Source: Amphirosellinia nigrospora (lineage: Eukaryota; Ascomycota; Sordariomycetes; Xylariales; Xylariaceae). Taken from it: a stretch of DNA of 64,000 nucleotides. A program made the position numbers and the translations under genes. The stretch covers positions 6,413,017 to 6,477,016 of the forward strand of contig SCHM01000004.1 in assembly GCA_004123355.1 (NCBI GenBank), given 5' to 3'. The notes below the pieces were generated by a model. It saw nothing but the letters and a program-made list of their open reading frames with translations. It was not told the origin of the DNA and searched no databases. Of the stretch, positions 34,801-48,479 are shown in pieces (the first letter of the stretch is position 1; the number at the start of each line of letters is the position of its first letter).

Positions 34801-35744
34801 TTTTTCGGACTTTATAATATATTAGCTATTTTTTAAGCTTTAATAAAAAAAATCGTAAAGTTTTTTAAAAAATAGCTAGTAAGCTTACTAAACAATATTT
34901 ATATTAAAAAAAAACAAAAAAAACTATATTAATAATGTTATATATTATTTAAATAACTAATATAATAGTATAATAATTAACCTTATAAAAACTTTAATAT
35001 TTATTAATTAAAACATATTTTTAAAATTTTATATATTTTAAAAAAAAATTAAAACAAACTTAGCAAAAATAGCCGTAATAAAAAATAAACTAATATTAAA
35101 AAAATTATTAAAATATATAAATTTATAAATATAATAAGCTATTTTAAATATTTAATTAATAAATATTCGTTAATTATAATATTATTTATAATATTAATAA
35201 AAAACTAAAAACTAACTAGTTATTAAATAATATAAAACTTAAAAAGCTTAATAAACGATTAAAAATATAATAATTATAATATTAATAATTAAAATATTTA
35301 ACTAAAAATTATTTTTTATAATAAATATAAATTTTAGCTAATTATATATTAAAATATTTAATATAACTATATTTTTATAAAAAAAAAATATATTTTATTA
35401 ATAATATATTTTTTTAAAAAACTAAATAATTATTAAACGTATTATTTAATATAAAAATAAAAGCTTTTAGCTATTATATTAATTTAGTACTAAAAATATT
35501 AAATAAAAAAAGAAAAATAACTATATATATTAATTATAAATTATTACTTATAATAAAAAATAAATTAAAATAGCTAGCATAAATAGTTCGATTTTTAAAT
35601 ATTATTAAATATTATATATATAAATTATATATTAAATAAATTAAATATATTAGCTAATTAGCTATTAAAACTTTTTAAAATAACTTTTTTAATAATAAAA
35701 TAACTTTAAAACGTAAATATTATTAAATATAAAAAAACAATTAA

Positions 35745-36551
35745 CGTACCACACAAGCATCCTGCATATACAAGTAAGCTGCACACTTAAGCTTGGCATT
35801 TTATTAAAATTATAATAACTTTACGAAACTAAGCCTAATCGGGCGATAATTTTCAGGGCTAATATATAACTATATATAGTATATAAATATAATTTTTTTG
35901 ATTTTTTACGCTAGCTTAATAAGGTTATAAACCCCGGTTTTTAAAGTAAGCTAAAAATAAAGCTAAAACAAAATCCTAGTTAGTACTAGCGTATAATTTT
36001 TTTAAAATTCTAAAAAAATAAAATTAGATTTAATATGTTTTTTTATATTATATATATTTTTTTCGAATTTTCTAAGCTAGGTTTAGTATTTTTTTTTATT
36101 TTTTAAAGTATAAAATATTATTATTTTTTATTATTTTTTATTATTTTATTATTTTTATTTTTATTTTTTATTTTTTTTATTAATTTTTTATACTTTAAAA
36201 ATAAAAAGAAATACTAACCTAGCTTAAAAATTCGAAAAAATATATATAATATAAAAAAATACTAAATCTAATTTTATTTTTTTAGAATTTTAAATAAAAT
36301 TATACGCTAGTATTAACTAGGATTTTGTTTTAGCTTTATTTTTAGCTTATTTTAAAAACCGGGGTCTATAACTTTATTAAGCTAGCGTAGAAAATTAAAA
36401 AAATTATATTTATATACTATATATAGTTATATATTAGCCCTGAAAATTATCGCCCGATTAGGCTTAGTTTCGTAAAGTTATTATAATTTTAATAAAATGC
36501 CAAGCTTAAGTGTGCAGCTTACTTATGTGTGCAAGATGCTTGTGTGGTACG
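35745..36551. mobile_element. Fold-back (long-TIR) DNA element, 807 bp
   Basis: Two inverted arms of about 375 bp (35745-36118 and 36185-36551) enclose an AT-rich spacer of about 65 bp. The ends read cgtaccacacaagcatc...gatgcttgtgtggtacg. TTAA stands on both sides (35741-35744 and 36552-36555), which could be a piggyBac-like target-site duplication, but since gtac and ttaa are palindromes a TA duplication is also possible. There is no coding capacity, so it is a non-autonomous element. The outer 60 bases of both arms keep CpA and TpG, unlike their surroundings. Confidence 0.85.
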
Positions 36552-37919
36552 TTAATTAAACTATTATAATAGCTAAACTATATAAACTTATAAACTATAT
36601 TTAAATTTTTAAAATTCGATAATAAATTACTATTAAATTTAAAAGCTTAATAAATATTTAAGCATTTTATTATATATAAAAAAAAACTATATAAAATAGC
36701 TTAATATTAACGGACTTTTAAAAACTCTTTATATTTTATAAAAAAGTATATTAAACAATAGCGCTTTTAAAAATCTTTAAAATATTAAAATTATTATAAA
36801 AAGTTAAAAATATATATTAATTTAAAATACGCTATAATTAATATTTAATATATAAAATTAATAAATAATATTAATACTTAAAAATTATTTTAATAATATA
36901 ACAAACTATAATAAAATATAAATAATATTAATTAATAAAGCTATTATTAATAATATTATTAAACTTATAACTTATAATATTTTATTAACGCGTTAAATAA
37001 TAAATTATATATTTATAATATAACTAAAATATTAATATATATAAATATACTATAAATAAATAAAAATAGCTATAGTATTTAATATATTATTTTTAAATAT
37101 AATATTATTAATTATTAAAATCGGGAAAACTTTTAAATATTTAAAAAAATAAATTAATAATAATAAAAGCGCGTTCGTAAATAATAAAATAACTTAATAG
37201 TACTAAAATAAAAATTTATAGTTAAATTTATTATATTTAAAAAACCTAAAAATAATAATAAAAAAAAAAATAAATAAAAACTTTAAACAAATTATATTAT
37301 AAAAAGTTTAGTATATAATACTTTAACGTAGCTATTTTATTATAAATAGCTATAAATATTTATAATTAAATATTAAAACTAAATAACTATAGTAGCTATT
37401 TTTTTATATTTAATATTTAATTTTTAATAATTATTTATTAAAATTTTTAAATATATAAAAAATTTAACTAAAAAAAAAAAGTCGAATTTTAGCAAAACTT
37501 AATAAAAAACTATAAAATACTTATAATAAAAAACTACTTTAATAGTTTAAAAGCTTTTAAAACTAAATTAAAATTTATTTATAAAAAAAAAAAATTAATC
37601 CGAATTTATATACTTAAAAATTAAATATTATAAATATATTAATATAATAATAAAACAAAACTTTTTTATAATAAACTATAAATTATAATAAATTATTATT
37701 ATAATAATATTTATAAGTTATAAAGCTTTAATAAAATTTAACTATTAAATAAATATAATAAAACTAATTTATTTTTTATATATAATAATAATTATTTATA
37801 CGGAGCTTATAATATATTAGCTAAATAATACTAAAAAACAATTAAAAACGCTTAAAAAAATAATAAATAGCTAAATTATAAATAGTTTTTTTATAAAAAT
37901 ATTAATTAAAATAAATAAC

Positions 37920-38123
37920 TAAAAATATTATTTAAAATAATTAATAAAGCTTTAATAAGCATTATAAGCTAGCTTTACCTTATAGCTATAAGTATTTAGC
38001 TTATTATAAAAACTAAACTTAGCTTTTTATTTAATTAACTAATTTAATATATTAAAACTTAATTTATATAGCTTAAACTATAATAATAAAAGCCTTATAG
38101 GTTATTTAATATAAGTTAATAAG
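37920..38123. repeat. Right terminal repeat of the 6.45-kb element
   Basis: It aligns with the left terminal repeat over its whole length with one small indel. Unlike the left copy, it is RIP-mutated also in its first 70 bases. Confidence 0.65.
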
Positions 38124-38339
38124 CACGCATACTTTTATTATTAAACAGCATATATATGTTAAAACTATTATATTTAAAAAGATTATAATATTTATATACT
38201 AGTTTTAAATCGAAATATTGCGCTTTACTTATACTTTTTATAGTAATATATATTATTTTAGAAAATACCGATAATAGTATTTTTTTATTTGTAAATTAAT
38301 ATAATTAGCATTTAATTATTTAAAAATATGTTTTTTAGC

Positions 38340-39060
38340 TTAAAACCGCGATTTTATATATTTAAAGCCTTTATAGCTTTCGAAAATAGCGTTTTTAATA
38401 TTATAGCCTTAAAATAGCGTTTTTTGCGCTAATAGCCTTAAAATAGCGTTTTTATGCCTTTAAAGCCTTTAAAGCTTTTAAATATGCGTTTTTAATATTA
38501 TTAGCCTCGAAACAGCGATTTTTACGCTTTTATAGCTTTTATAGCCCTTAAATACGCGTTTTATACTTTTAAAGCTTTATAGCCCTCGAAAATAACGTTT
38601 TTTATATTTTTATAGCCTTTATAGCTTTTAAATACGCGTTTTATATATTAATAGCTTTAAAATAACGTTTTTTATGTTTTTGTAGTTTTTAGCTTTTAAA
38701 TACGCGTTTTATATAATAGCTTTAAAATAGCGTTTTTTATACTTTTATAGCCTTTATAGCCTTTAAATACGCGTTTTATATACTAATAGCTTCGAAATAG
38801 CGTTTTTTATATTAAAAGCTTTAAATTTACGTTTTTTATGCTTTTAAGCTTTTAAATAGCGTTTTTTACGCTAAAAACTTTAAATCTACGTTTTTTATAC
38901 TTTTAAGCTTTTAAATAGCGTTTTTTATACTAAAAGCTTTAAATTTACGTTTTTTATGCTTTTAAAGCTTTTAAATAGCGTTTTTTACGCTAAAAGCTTT
39001 AAATTTACGTTTTTTATACTTTTAAAGCTTTTAAAGCTTTTAAACTTTTCGAACTTTTTA
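38340..39060. repeat. Tandem-repeat field of about 20 variant units
   Basis: Units of about 30-40 bases repeat the pattern aaatagcgttttttatgct-tttaaagc with internal aaagc/atagc steps. Towards the end (38800-39030) a two-unit higher-order repeat appears, in which aaatagcgttttttacgct alternates with aaatttacgttttttatgct. RIP has blurred the left part more. No function is apparent. Confidence 0.8.
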
Positions 39061-40291
39061 AACTTTTTAAAATAATAATAAAACTTTATTTAATATTACT
39101 TTAATAAATAAATATACTAGCTATAATTATTAAAAATAATAAATCGAATTTTAAAATTATTAATTAGTTTAATTATTATATAAAAATTATATAGCGTTAT
39201 TAAAAGCAATATAACTTTTAAAGCTATACCGAATAGTTTTTTAAAATTATAAAATTAATATAACGCGCTAAAGCTATTTTTATAAACTTTAAAAATATTA
39301 ATCGAAAATTAAATATTTACCCCGATTTATATTTAATAAAATATAATAGTTTTTAATAACTTAATAATATATATATAGCTATATAAACGATTTTTAATTA
39401 GTTAAAAAAATCGATTAGTTATAAAAAAAGCTAAAAATTAAAATAGTATAATAAAACCTTACGAAATAACTATTTTATACTTATTAAATCGTAAGTTTTA
39501 TTATTAATATATTTGTTTTTATTAACGAATTTAATATTAATAAAAAATATAAACTATTAATATAGCTAAATATTTAAAAATTATATTTTTTATTTTAAAG
39601 CTATTAAAATAAAATAACTAATTTAATATATTGTTTATAATTATTATAAATATATATTAAATAAAATAACGTTTATATATTAAAGTTTAATTAATATAAA
39701 AAGCTTTAAAATTTAGCTTTAAAAAAAAGTATTATTTTTAATAAATTTGTTTTTTAAGCTTTAGTTAATTTTTATATAATAAATAACGTTAGTTTTTATT
39801 ATTTTATAGCTATATATAAATTAAAAACATATAAAATTAAGCTATAATATTTATTTCCGTATTTATTTAATTTTAATTTTATTAAAGTTTTTTTTAATAT
39901 ATTAAAAGCGTATATAAAACGTTATATAATAAAAAAACTATAAATTTATTAACGATTATAAATTTAGCGCTTTTTTATATATTTATATAAAAAAAATTAA
40001 TAAATAAAATAACGCTATATAAAAATATTTTAAAATAATAAGTATAAAATATAATTTAAATTTATAGTTTAATTTATATATAACTTAAAATATTTTTTAG
40101 CGTTAATAGTTTTTATTTTTTATATTTAATATTATATTTAATTTTTAACGTTTATTATTATTTTTAATATTATTATTATTAGTTATTTCGATCGGGGGAA
40201 AAGTTTTTACTAATTAAAATAACAAATTAAATAAAAATAAAAATAAAATATTTATTATAAAAATAAAACTGCTATAAATAACGTTAGTAAT

Positions 40292-40480
40292 AAAGCCCCC
40301 AAGGGGTTTGTGTTGCCAATGGCTTCCCTGCGCGGAGCGCAGGGGGAAGCCACCTGGCAACACCTGTATCTAGATAGACAGCTGGCACACACTGCCAGTC
40401 AAAGAATTTATTATTAGATCCACTGCGTGGATCTAATAATAGATTCTTTTCCTTTAATCAAGCTTTACTTTATAACCCAT
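40292..40480. repeat. GC-richer hairpin island inside the AT block (island 1)
   Basis: About 190 bases of normal composition stand alone in the AT desert. They contain a long imperfect hairpin at 40311-40362 (arms from tgttgcca and tggcaaca, inner arms ctgcgc and gcgcag). A small hairpin follows (ctggca-cacac-tgccag, 40382-40398), then a perfect 14-bp stem with a 3-base loop at 40410-40440 (attattagatccac-tgc). No ORF or tRNA fold is present. Identity is unknown; it may be the end of an element or a small structured repeat. Confidence 0.7.
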
Positions 40481-41739
40481 AATATTCTTCTTAGTTAGTA
40501 ATATTATTTTTACGCGATTTATATATTTATTTATTATTTATAATAGCTTTAATAATATTATTATTAAAGTTTATATATATAATAATTATTTAATATTATT
40601 ATTTTTATATATTTAAATATTAAATTTAGCTTTTATTTTAAAAAAATAATATAAAAATAATATAATTATATATATGCTTTTAAGTATTTTATAGTATTTA
40701 AACTAAAAAACAAACAGTTTATAAATATTATAAAAATCGATATTTTATACGTTTAAAGCTATTTTTAAAGCTATAAATATATTTTATATATATTATATTG
40801 TTTAAAAAACTGTTTAAATAAATTAATATATAAATTTTAGCAGTTTATATTTATTTTTAGAAATAAAAAGCTTTATATTAATAGGTTAAAAACTTTACGT
40901 ATATTTATAATAATATTATCCGAAAAAGTTAATATATTTATATTTTTATAAAACTGCTATATAAAATATTTATATAATTTATTTTAAAAAAATATATTAG
41001 TTAAACTTGCTGTTAGTTATACTTCGTTATAAATAGTTTTTTTAATAAAAATAACCTTATATTATATTTTAAAAAAGCTATTAATAGCTTAATTTAATAA
41101 TAATAATAATATTTATGATCTTTAAGCTAAAATAAATATAAAAGTTATTTATATTTAATAGATTTATATTAGCGTTATTTTTATATTGTTTAAATAGCTT
41201 CGAAAGTTTTACGCTATTTAAAACGGCACTTTAAAAATATTATAAATTATTTTTAGCTTTAAAAATAACTTTTTATTATTTTTTTATACTTAAATAGCTA
41301 GTTTTTCGAGCTATTTATAACTATTTAAAAATATTTAATAAAGCAAATAATAACGTTTTAAAAATAACTTTAGCTTTTTTAATAATAATAAACTACTTAT
41401 AAAAAATTTCCTAGCTAATATAATAATAATAGGATTTTTTATATAATAAAAAAATATAGTTTTATTTTATAATTATAATATTATTTTTAATAAAATAAAT
41501 AAAATATTTAATAAGTTAAAATATTTAAACTATTTTATATATATTATTATTATTTATAAATAATATTAATTATAGTATAGATTTATAATAAAATACTTAT
41601 AATTAACTATAATAAATAAAAAAGGTTAAAAGAAATAATTATAAAAAAATTTTTATTTAAAAAAAAAAATATTAATTTTTAACGAAAAAATAAATATTTA
41701 AAAAATAAAATTGCGATTTATATATAGCATAAATATTAA

Positions 41740-42430
41740 AAAAATAATTGTTATAATTATAGTATTATTTATATATAAAGTTAATATATCGGTATTAATT
41801 GCGTATAATAGTTAATTATTAATTATAATATTAGTTGTTCGTATAATAAAATCGGCTAATATATCCGCCCGATTTAATTATATAATATATTATAGTAAAA
41901 TTTTTTTATATAAAAAATTCTTCGTACGAAAGCTTAGTTTTTTATAAATAGTTAAAAAAAATAAATCGATATATATTAATATTATTTTATTTATTATATA
42001 TATATATTATATTTTTTAATTATTTAATATTAATTAGTATTTTTAGCTAAAAAATATAAATTAATAAAATAAAAACGGAATTTTAACCTAGTTATATAAA
42101 CTACGTTTTTTATATTATATTTTAGTTTTTTTAATATTACGCTAATAAAAAAAAAATTAATTATTTTAATATATTTTAATATTATATTTTTATATAAAAA
42201 TTTAATTAATAATATATAATTATTATTTTTTTAATTATTATTATACGAACTATATAAAAGTTCGTAATATAACTTAATAACTTTTTCGTTTATAATATTT
42301 ATAAATATTATAAATAATAATAATTAATTATATAATAGTTAATATAAACAAACGTATAAAAATGCTATACTTTTTAAAAAAAACTAAAATAGCTAGAATA
42401 GCTTTTTATTTTTTAGCTAATATTTTATAT
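41740..42430 (-). repeat. RIP-mutated repeat, copy A
   Basis: Its reverse complement matches 62260-62940 along its length and 55640-55975 in part. Shared marks include the run tttttatataaaaaa-ttc-tac-ataatatattatata-aacc/aatt and the gaattaaa-ta block. No frame remains, and element type is unknown. Confidence 0.65.
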
Positions 42431-42437
42431 AAAATTA

Positions 42438-42618
42438 TATTTAAAAAATATTATAGGTTAGCTAGGCTGGTAAGCCTATAACCTGGGTTATAGCTCCGGC
42501 CCTAAGCCGGAGCCACTATATAGCAGCCCTTCCGTATACGCTAGCGCGTATAGATTTTTTTTTTTTTATTATAATTAATAAATAATATTTTTTAGCTTTA
42601 AAGCTATAATTTATTATA
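42438..42618 (+). repeat. Chain-of-hairpins island (island 2), little RIP
   Basis: Four short inverted repeats follow each other within 90 bases: aggct/agcct (42464-42477), ataacc/ggttat (42478-42491), gctccggc/gccggagc (42493-42513) and tatacgc/gcgtata (42535-42552), then a T run. A second copy at 49490-49678 has the same order but is RIP-mutated. Neither codes for protein. Confidence 0.75.
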
Positions 42619-45600
42619 TATTAATTGCGATTATTTTATTTTTAAATAAGCAATATATAGTTTATTAGTTATATAATAATAAAGATTAATAAATATATAA
42701 ATAATAAAAAAGTTTTTACGAAACTTTTATAATAATTTAAAGTTTAAACAATATAACTTAAGCTTTATTAAATAATTTTTAATAAAAGCTATAAAAATAA
42801 ATAACTATTATTAATTAAATAGTATTAATATTTTTTAAATAAATTTAAACTATTTTTAATAATTAATAAAATTTAAACGTTAAACTATATATAATAGCTA
42901 TAAAAAACAAGCAAATATATTATAATATTATTTTTATTTTTATACTTTAATATTTAATACTAATATTATTATTTTTTATAGCAAAATAATTATAAATAAA
43001 AAATTTTATAAAAATAGCTAACTTTTTTAACGAATTAAAATATAAACTTTTATTTTAGCTAAATAAGTTTATAAATATTTATATAAAATTTTTATATAAA
43101 AAATAACTATAAAGCAAAAATTTAATTAAAATATTAAATTTATAAAAAATAATTATAATAAGTTTTATTAAATTAATAAATAGCTTAAAAATATTATTAA
43201 AACTATAATTATATTATTTTTTATTATTAGCGAGCGTTTTTAAACTTATAATTTTATAAAATTTATATAGTTTTTTTATAATTATTATTTTAATATTAAT
43301 TTTTTGCGAAAAGTTGCTTCGAAACTATTTTCGCTTATATAAAATAAAAAACTATTTTTTAAATTTTTTTCAGAATAAAAACGTATATTTATAAATATAA
43401 ATAGTACGCTATAAACCGATAAAACTAAGCTAATTATACTAAAAAAACATTAAATAAATAGTTTATTTTTATTTTAATTTTTAAAATAATTTTTTTAAAA
43501 ACTATAATAAATAAATTAACGAAATTATAGCTATAATTAGCTATTTTAAAAGCTAAAGCTATTACGCTAAAACTAATATAAAAAATAATAAAAAAAACAA
43601 TAATTATTATTTATTTATTAGCTTTTATTTTTATTATAAACGCTAAAAATAATATAATTATAAATAAAAATAAAGCTATTAATATTATTTTAGTTTATTA
43701 TAAATTTTAAACCTATTAAATATTAGATATTAAGCTAAATAAATAAAAAATTAATAAATAATGCTTTAAATATAAAAAACGGGCTATTTTATTAATAAAT
43801 ACTTTTTTGCGCTAGTATAACGTAATAATAAAATAAAAGCTATAAATATAATAATAAGCACTAAAAACTTATTAATAAACTTTAAAAAATTAGAAAATAA
43901 ATAGCTTTTACTTTTAGTCGTAAATAAAAATATATAAAAAATTTAATTTTTATAAGCTTAAAAGCTAAACTAAAATAATATATAAATAGTATATTTTTCA
44001 TTATAAACTTTATTTATAATAAAACGTTAATTATTAAAACATTAATAAATTAAAATTATAAATATATAGCTATTATAAATAGTTTATTAACTTAACGTTT
44101 ATATTTACCGTATATTAATATTATATTAAAAAACTACGAAAAATAATAACGGAATAAAGAATTATTAAGAAAATAACTTATATAAAAACTAATATAAACA
44201 GTTTTTAATAATAAATATTAATATACGTAATAAATTATTTATAATATAATTTAATCCTAAAAAATTATAAATAAAAAGATTAAAAATAATATAGCTTATA
44301 AACATATAATTAGTATAAAAAAAGCCGGCTACTTTAAAGTATAAAAATCGGGTTATATGCCGGAGACCTAACAGCTATAATAAATATAAGGGGCTAAGTA
44401 GCTTAGCGTAATAGTTTTCGGGGCAAAGATTAAGAGATTAAAACGCTTTAAAGCAGCGAACATATTAGTATTCGCAATTATATTAGCGATAATAAGTTGT
44501 TTAAAAGCATAAAGCATTAAACTTTAAAGCTTAAAAAAAGCGTTTTTAATTTTATCGGACTATAAAAACCTAAAATATTTTATAATAACTAAAAGATTTT
44601 CCGAACAATAAGTTCGATAGGCCGAATTTTTTATAAATTTTAAGTTTACGCTATTTTATAAAGCTAAAATAAATAATAAGCGATTAAACGCTTTTTTTAA
44701 ATAAAAATAAAACTTATTTTTAAAACTAACAAATAATTTTTCGGCTAAAAATTTTAATTTTTAAAAAAAAAAAATAAAAAAAAGCCGAAAATTAATATTT
44801 ATATAATAGCTATAAAACTAACGAATAAAAAAATCTTTATAAAATAAAACGTTTTTATAAATAAAAATTTATAATAAAAATAAAATATAATTATAAAATA
44901 ATACTTAAACTATTAATTAGCTATAAAAGCTATAAAAAATAATAAAAAAAAGTTTTTATAAACTTTAAAATCGAAAAAAAACCTTTTAATATATTAATAT
45001 TTAAATATAAAATCGGAGCTAATAATTTATTTAAATATTAAAGCTAAATATAAATACTAAAATAAAAACTATTTTAAACTAAGTTAATTTAAAACTATTA
45101 TAACTTTATATTAATTAATTATTTAAAATATAATAATATTTTAAGCTATTTTATTAAAAAGTTATTTTAGTTAAAAATATATTAAATAATACGCCGTTTT
45201 ATTAATAATTATAATATATATAATAAAAAAAACGTTTAAAAATATAAAAATAAAAACTTTTTAAGCTTTTATTAATATTAAAATAGTTTTAAAATAAACT
45301 ATTAATAAATTTTATAATAAATTTATTAATAAAAATAAAAACGATTTATTTTTTATAATAGTTATTATAAATAAATTAAGCAAAATAGTTATAATAAAAA
45401 TAATAAACTTAATAAATATAAAATATATATTAAATAGTTTATTAATTATTTTTAATATTTTTATAGATTTTTTAAAAATATTATAAATAATTAAAAATTA
45501 AACTAAATAAAAAGTTTTTAGTAATAATTATATAAATTAATTATTAAATAAAAATTAAATATAGTTTATTATTTAAAAATTAATAAAATAATAAAACAAA

Positions 45601-48479
45601 TAAACTAAAAAATACTAGCTTATTTTTACGTTTTTATAGCTTATATATAGTTTAATTAAAAAAATTTATTTTTAAAAATAATATTTATAATTAATAATAA
45701 AAACTTATTAATTATAAGTTAAGCTTTTTTTTTCGTATAATATAAATATTATACCGAACTTATAAAATAAATAAAATATTTATTTATATTTATTTACGAA
45801 CCGAAAATTTTAATAAAAATTTTATTTAAAAATTATAAAATGTTTAATAGTTTATTTAAATAATAATAATAATAACGTAATAAAAAATAAAAATAGCTAA
45901 TATTAAGCGATTTTCCGTTAAACGCTATAAAATAAATAATTAAATATAACTAAATTTAAAAATATTATTATAAACTAGCTTTTTTAAAAATTAGTTTAAT
46001 TATATTTTAAATATAAAATTATTAAAATTATTAGTTTATATAATAAAGCTTAATATTTTTAAAAAAATATATTTTATTTTTATATCGATTTATTATAATA
46101 AGCCGTTATTAATTTTTTATTTTTATAATTAAACTTAAACGTTTAATTTTTAATAATAATATTTAAATAAAATAAATATTAAATAAAAATATATTTTAAA
46201 TAAAAATAAACGTAAAAAAAATAAAAAAAGCTTAATTTATTAATAAATTTTAATAAAATAAAAAAATTATTAATAGTTTATATAAAGCCGATCTATAATT
46301 TTAAAAAAAATAAAAACATTAAAATTGTTCGAACGTTATTATAAAGCTATAAATAAATATTTAAGCTAATAATAAAAAAGAAAAAAGTTTATATTATTAA
46401 ATAATAAAATAAAATATTTTTAAAATATATTTTTAAAAATATTTAAAAATAACTAAAAATAATTAAATAATAATTAATATTAATTAAATTATATAAAATA
46501 TTATTTTTTTTTTATTTATTTTTTATTTATTTATTTTTATTTTAATTAATAATAAATTAGTTTATTTTATTTAAAAGCAAAAAAAAACAAATAGTTTATA
46601 AAAAAAAAATAGTTATATTAACTAAAGTTTAAATTATAAAAAGCTTAAACTATTTTATTAAAAAATAAATAAAAAACTACTAATAAATTTATATAAAATA
46701 AAAATAAAACTATTAATTAATTTTTATATTAATATTTTTATTTATAGCGCTATTATTATTAATAAAAACGCTATAATTAGCGCTATAATTATATAGCTTA
46801 AAAATATTTTTTATATTATTTTTTTACTAAGCAAAAGTTTTAATTAAAAAAGCAAGCTTAAAAATAATTTATTTAAAAAAAATTTAACGTTTTTAAATAA
46901 AAATAAATATATTTTATAACATATATTTAATAAAATAAAAATTTATTAATAGTTTATAAATACTTATTTATTTTTAGCTTATAATAAGCTATTTATTTAT
47001 AAATATTAAGCTATTATTTTTATAAAAAATAATAAATATAAATTAAAAGTTTTTTTTAGTGCTTAAGTTATTTATTAATAAAAAAAATAGCTTTAAAGCT
47101 ATAAAAACTTATAATTTATATAATAAACACGCTAATAATTTTTTAAATCGTAATAATATTTAAATAAAAATTAGTAAATATTAAGCTAATATAACATATT
47201 AATATTTATTTATATTTTTATTATTATAACTATATATAACGTTATATAATTTATTAAAAGCTTTAATTATATTAATAATATAAAGTAGCTATAAAACTAT
47301 TTATTAGTAACGAAAAAATAAAATAAACATAAAATATTTATAAAAATATATATATTTTTAACTTTTTATTTAAACTAGCGTAAACGCTATAGTATTTATT
47401 AATATTTAATAATATATTAATAAAAAAAAAACGGTTTTAAAAAAATAAAGCTTAAAAATAATTAAAAAATATTAAATAAGCTATTATTTATTTTCGGTAT
47501 TAATATAAAAAGCTTAAAAGTTTTTAGCTAAATAAAAAATATATTATATATTATTATAAATAAATATTAAACGGATAAAAAACAGCTAAATAGCTATTTT
47601 ATAGTATAAAAATTTTAAGCTTTATTAAATAAATAAATAAATAGTTTATAAACTAAAAAAAAACTATTTAAGCTTATAATAATTAGTTTTTTTTTTAAAA
47701 TAAAAATAAAAATAAAATAAAAATAAAATAAAAATAGCTAATAAATAGCTAGTTAATAGTTATACTAGTTTAAAATATATATTTGCTTTAAAATATATTA
47801 AAAATAAATAATTTTTATTATTTTAATATAAATAAAAAATAGTTTATATTTTAATGCTTAAGTTTTATAAAAAAAGTACAACTAAATAAAAAGAAGGTTT
47901 TTTTATCGATAAAAAATTTTTTGTTTTTTATATCCTAAATAAGAAATTCTTTTACTTAAATTAAAAACCCTTTATTTTTACTTATTATTATATATATTTA
48001 ATCTTTAGTATTTATTTTTATTATATAAATAATTATAAAATTTAATAAAATAATTTAAAATTAAATATTTATATTAAAAATAATAATATATATAAATAAA
48101 TTATAAAGTTTTATTTTTAATTTTTTTTTATTATAAGTTATATTAAATTTAATTATTTATATAGTTATATATTTTATTAAACTTAATTATTTAATAGTTA
48201 TATATTATATTAAACGTAATTATTTAATATTATTTGTTTAATTATATTTATAGTTATTTTATTTTTTTGTTTTTTTAATTTAATATTAATTTAAATATTT
48301 ATTATTTTTAGGTTATAAACCGGTATTACTATTATAAACTTTATTTAAATATAATTTTTATTAAGCTATTTTTTAAAAAAACTATAATTATTATAAATTA
48401 GCTGTTATATTAACGTAATAATATAGCAATATTTTTTATAAAGTATTTATTTATAACTTTTTTTGTTTATTTTTTTATT

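Larger units (their letters stand above)
31671..38123. mobile_element. RIP-degraded LTR-like element, about 6.45 kb
   Basis: Direct terminal repeats of about 200 bp bound it: left about 31671-31877, right about 37920-38123. Both carry the block agctataagtatttagc and gttatttaatataagttaat. The 5-mer cacgc stands on both outer sides (31666-31670 and 38124-38128) and may be the target-site duplication. The ends are then not the usual TG...CA, so exact borders are uncertain by a few bases. The interior has no readable frame and is heavily broken throughout. It is inserted in the UMP-kinase-like gene and itself carries the fold-back element at 35745. Family is not decidable; size fits Ty1/copia or Ty3/gypsy. 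Confidence 0.65.

Noticed and set aside
38340-39060. CRISPR-like array in the tandem field
   Set aside because: Units vary in length and sequence and there are no unique spacers between constant repeats; the organism is a fungus.
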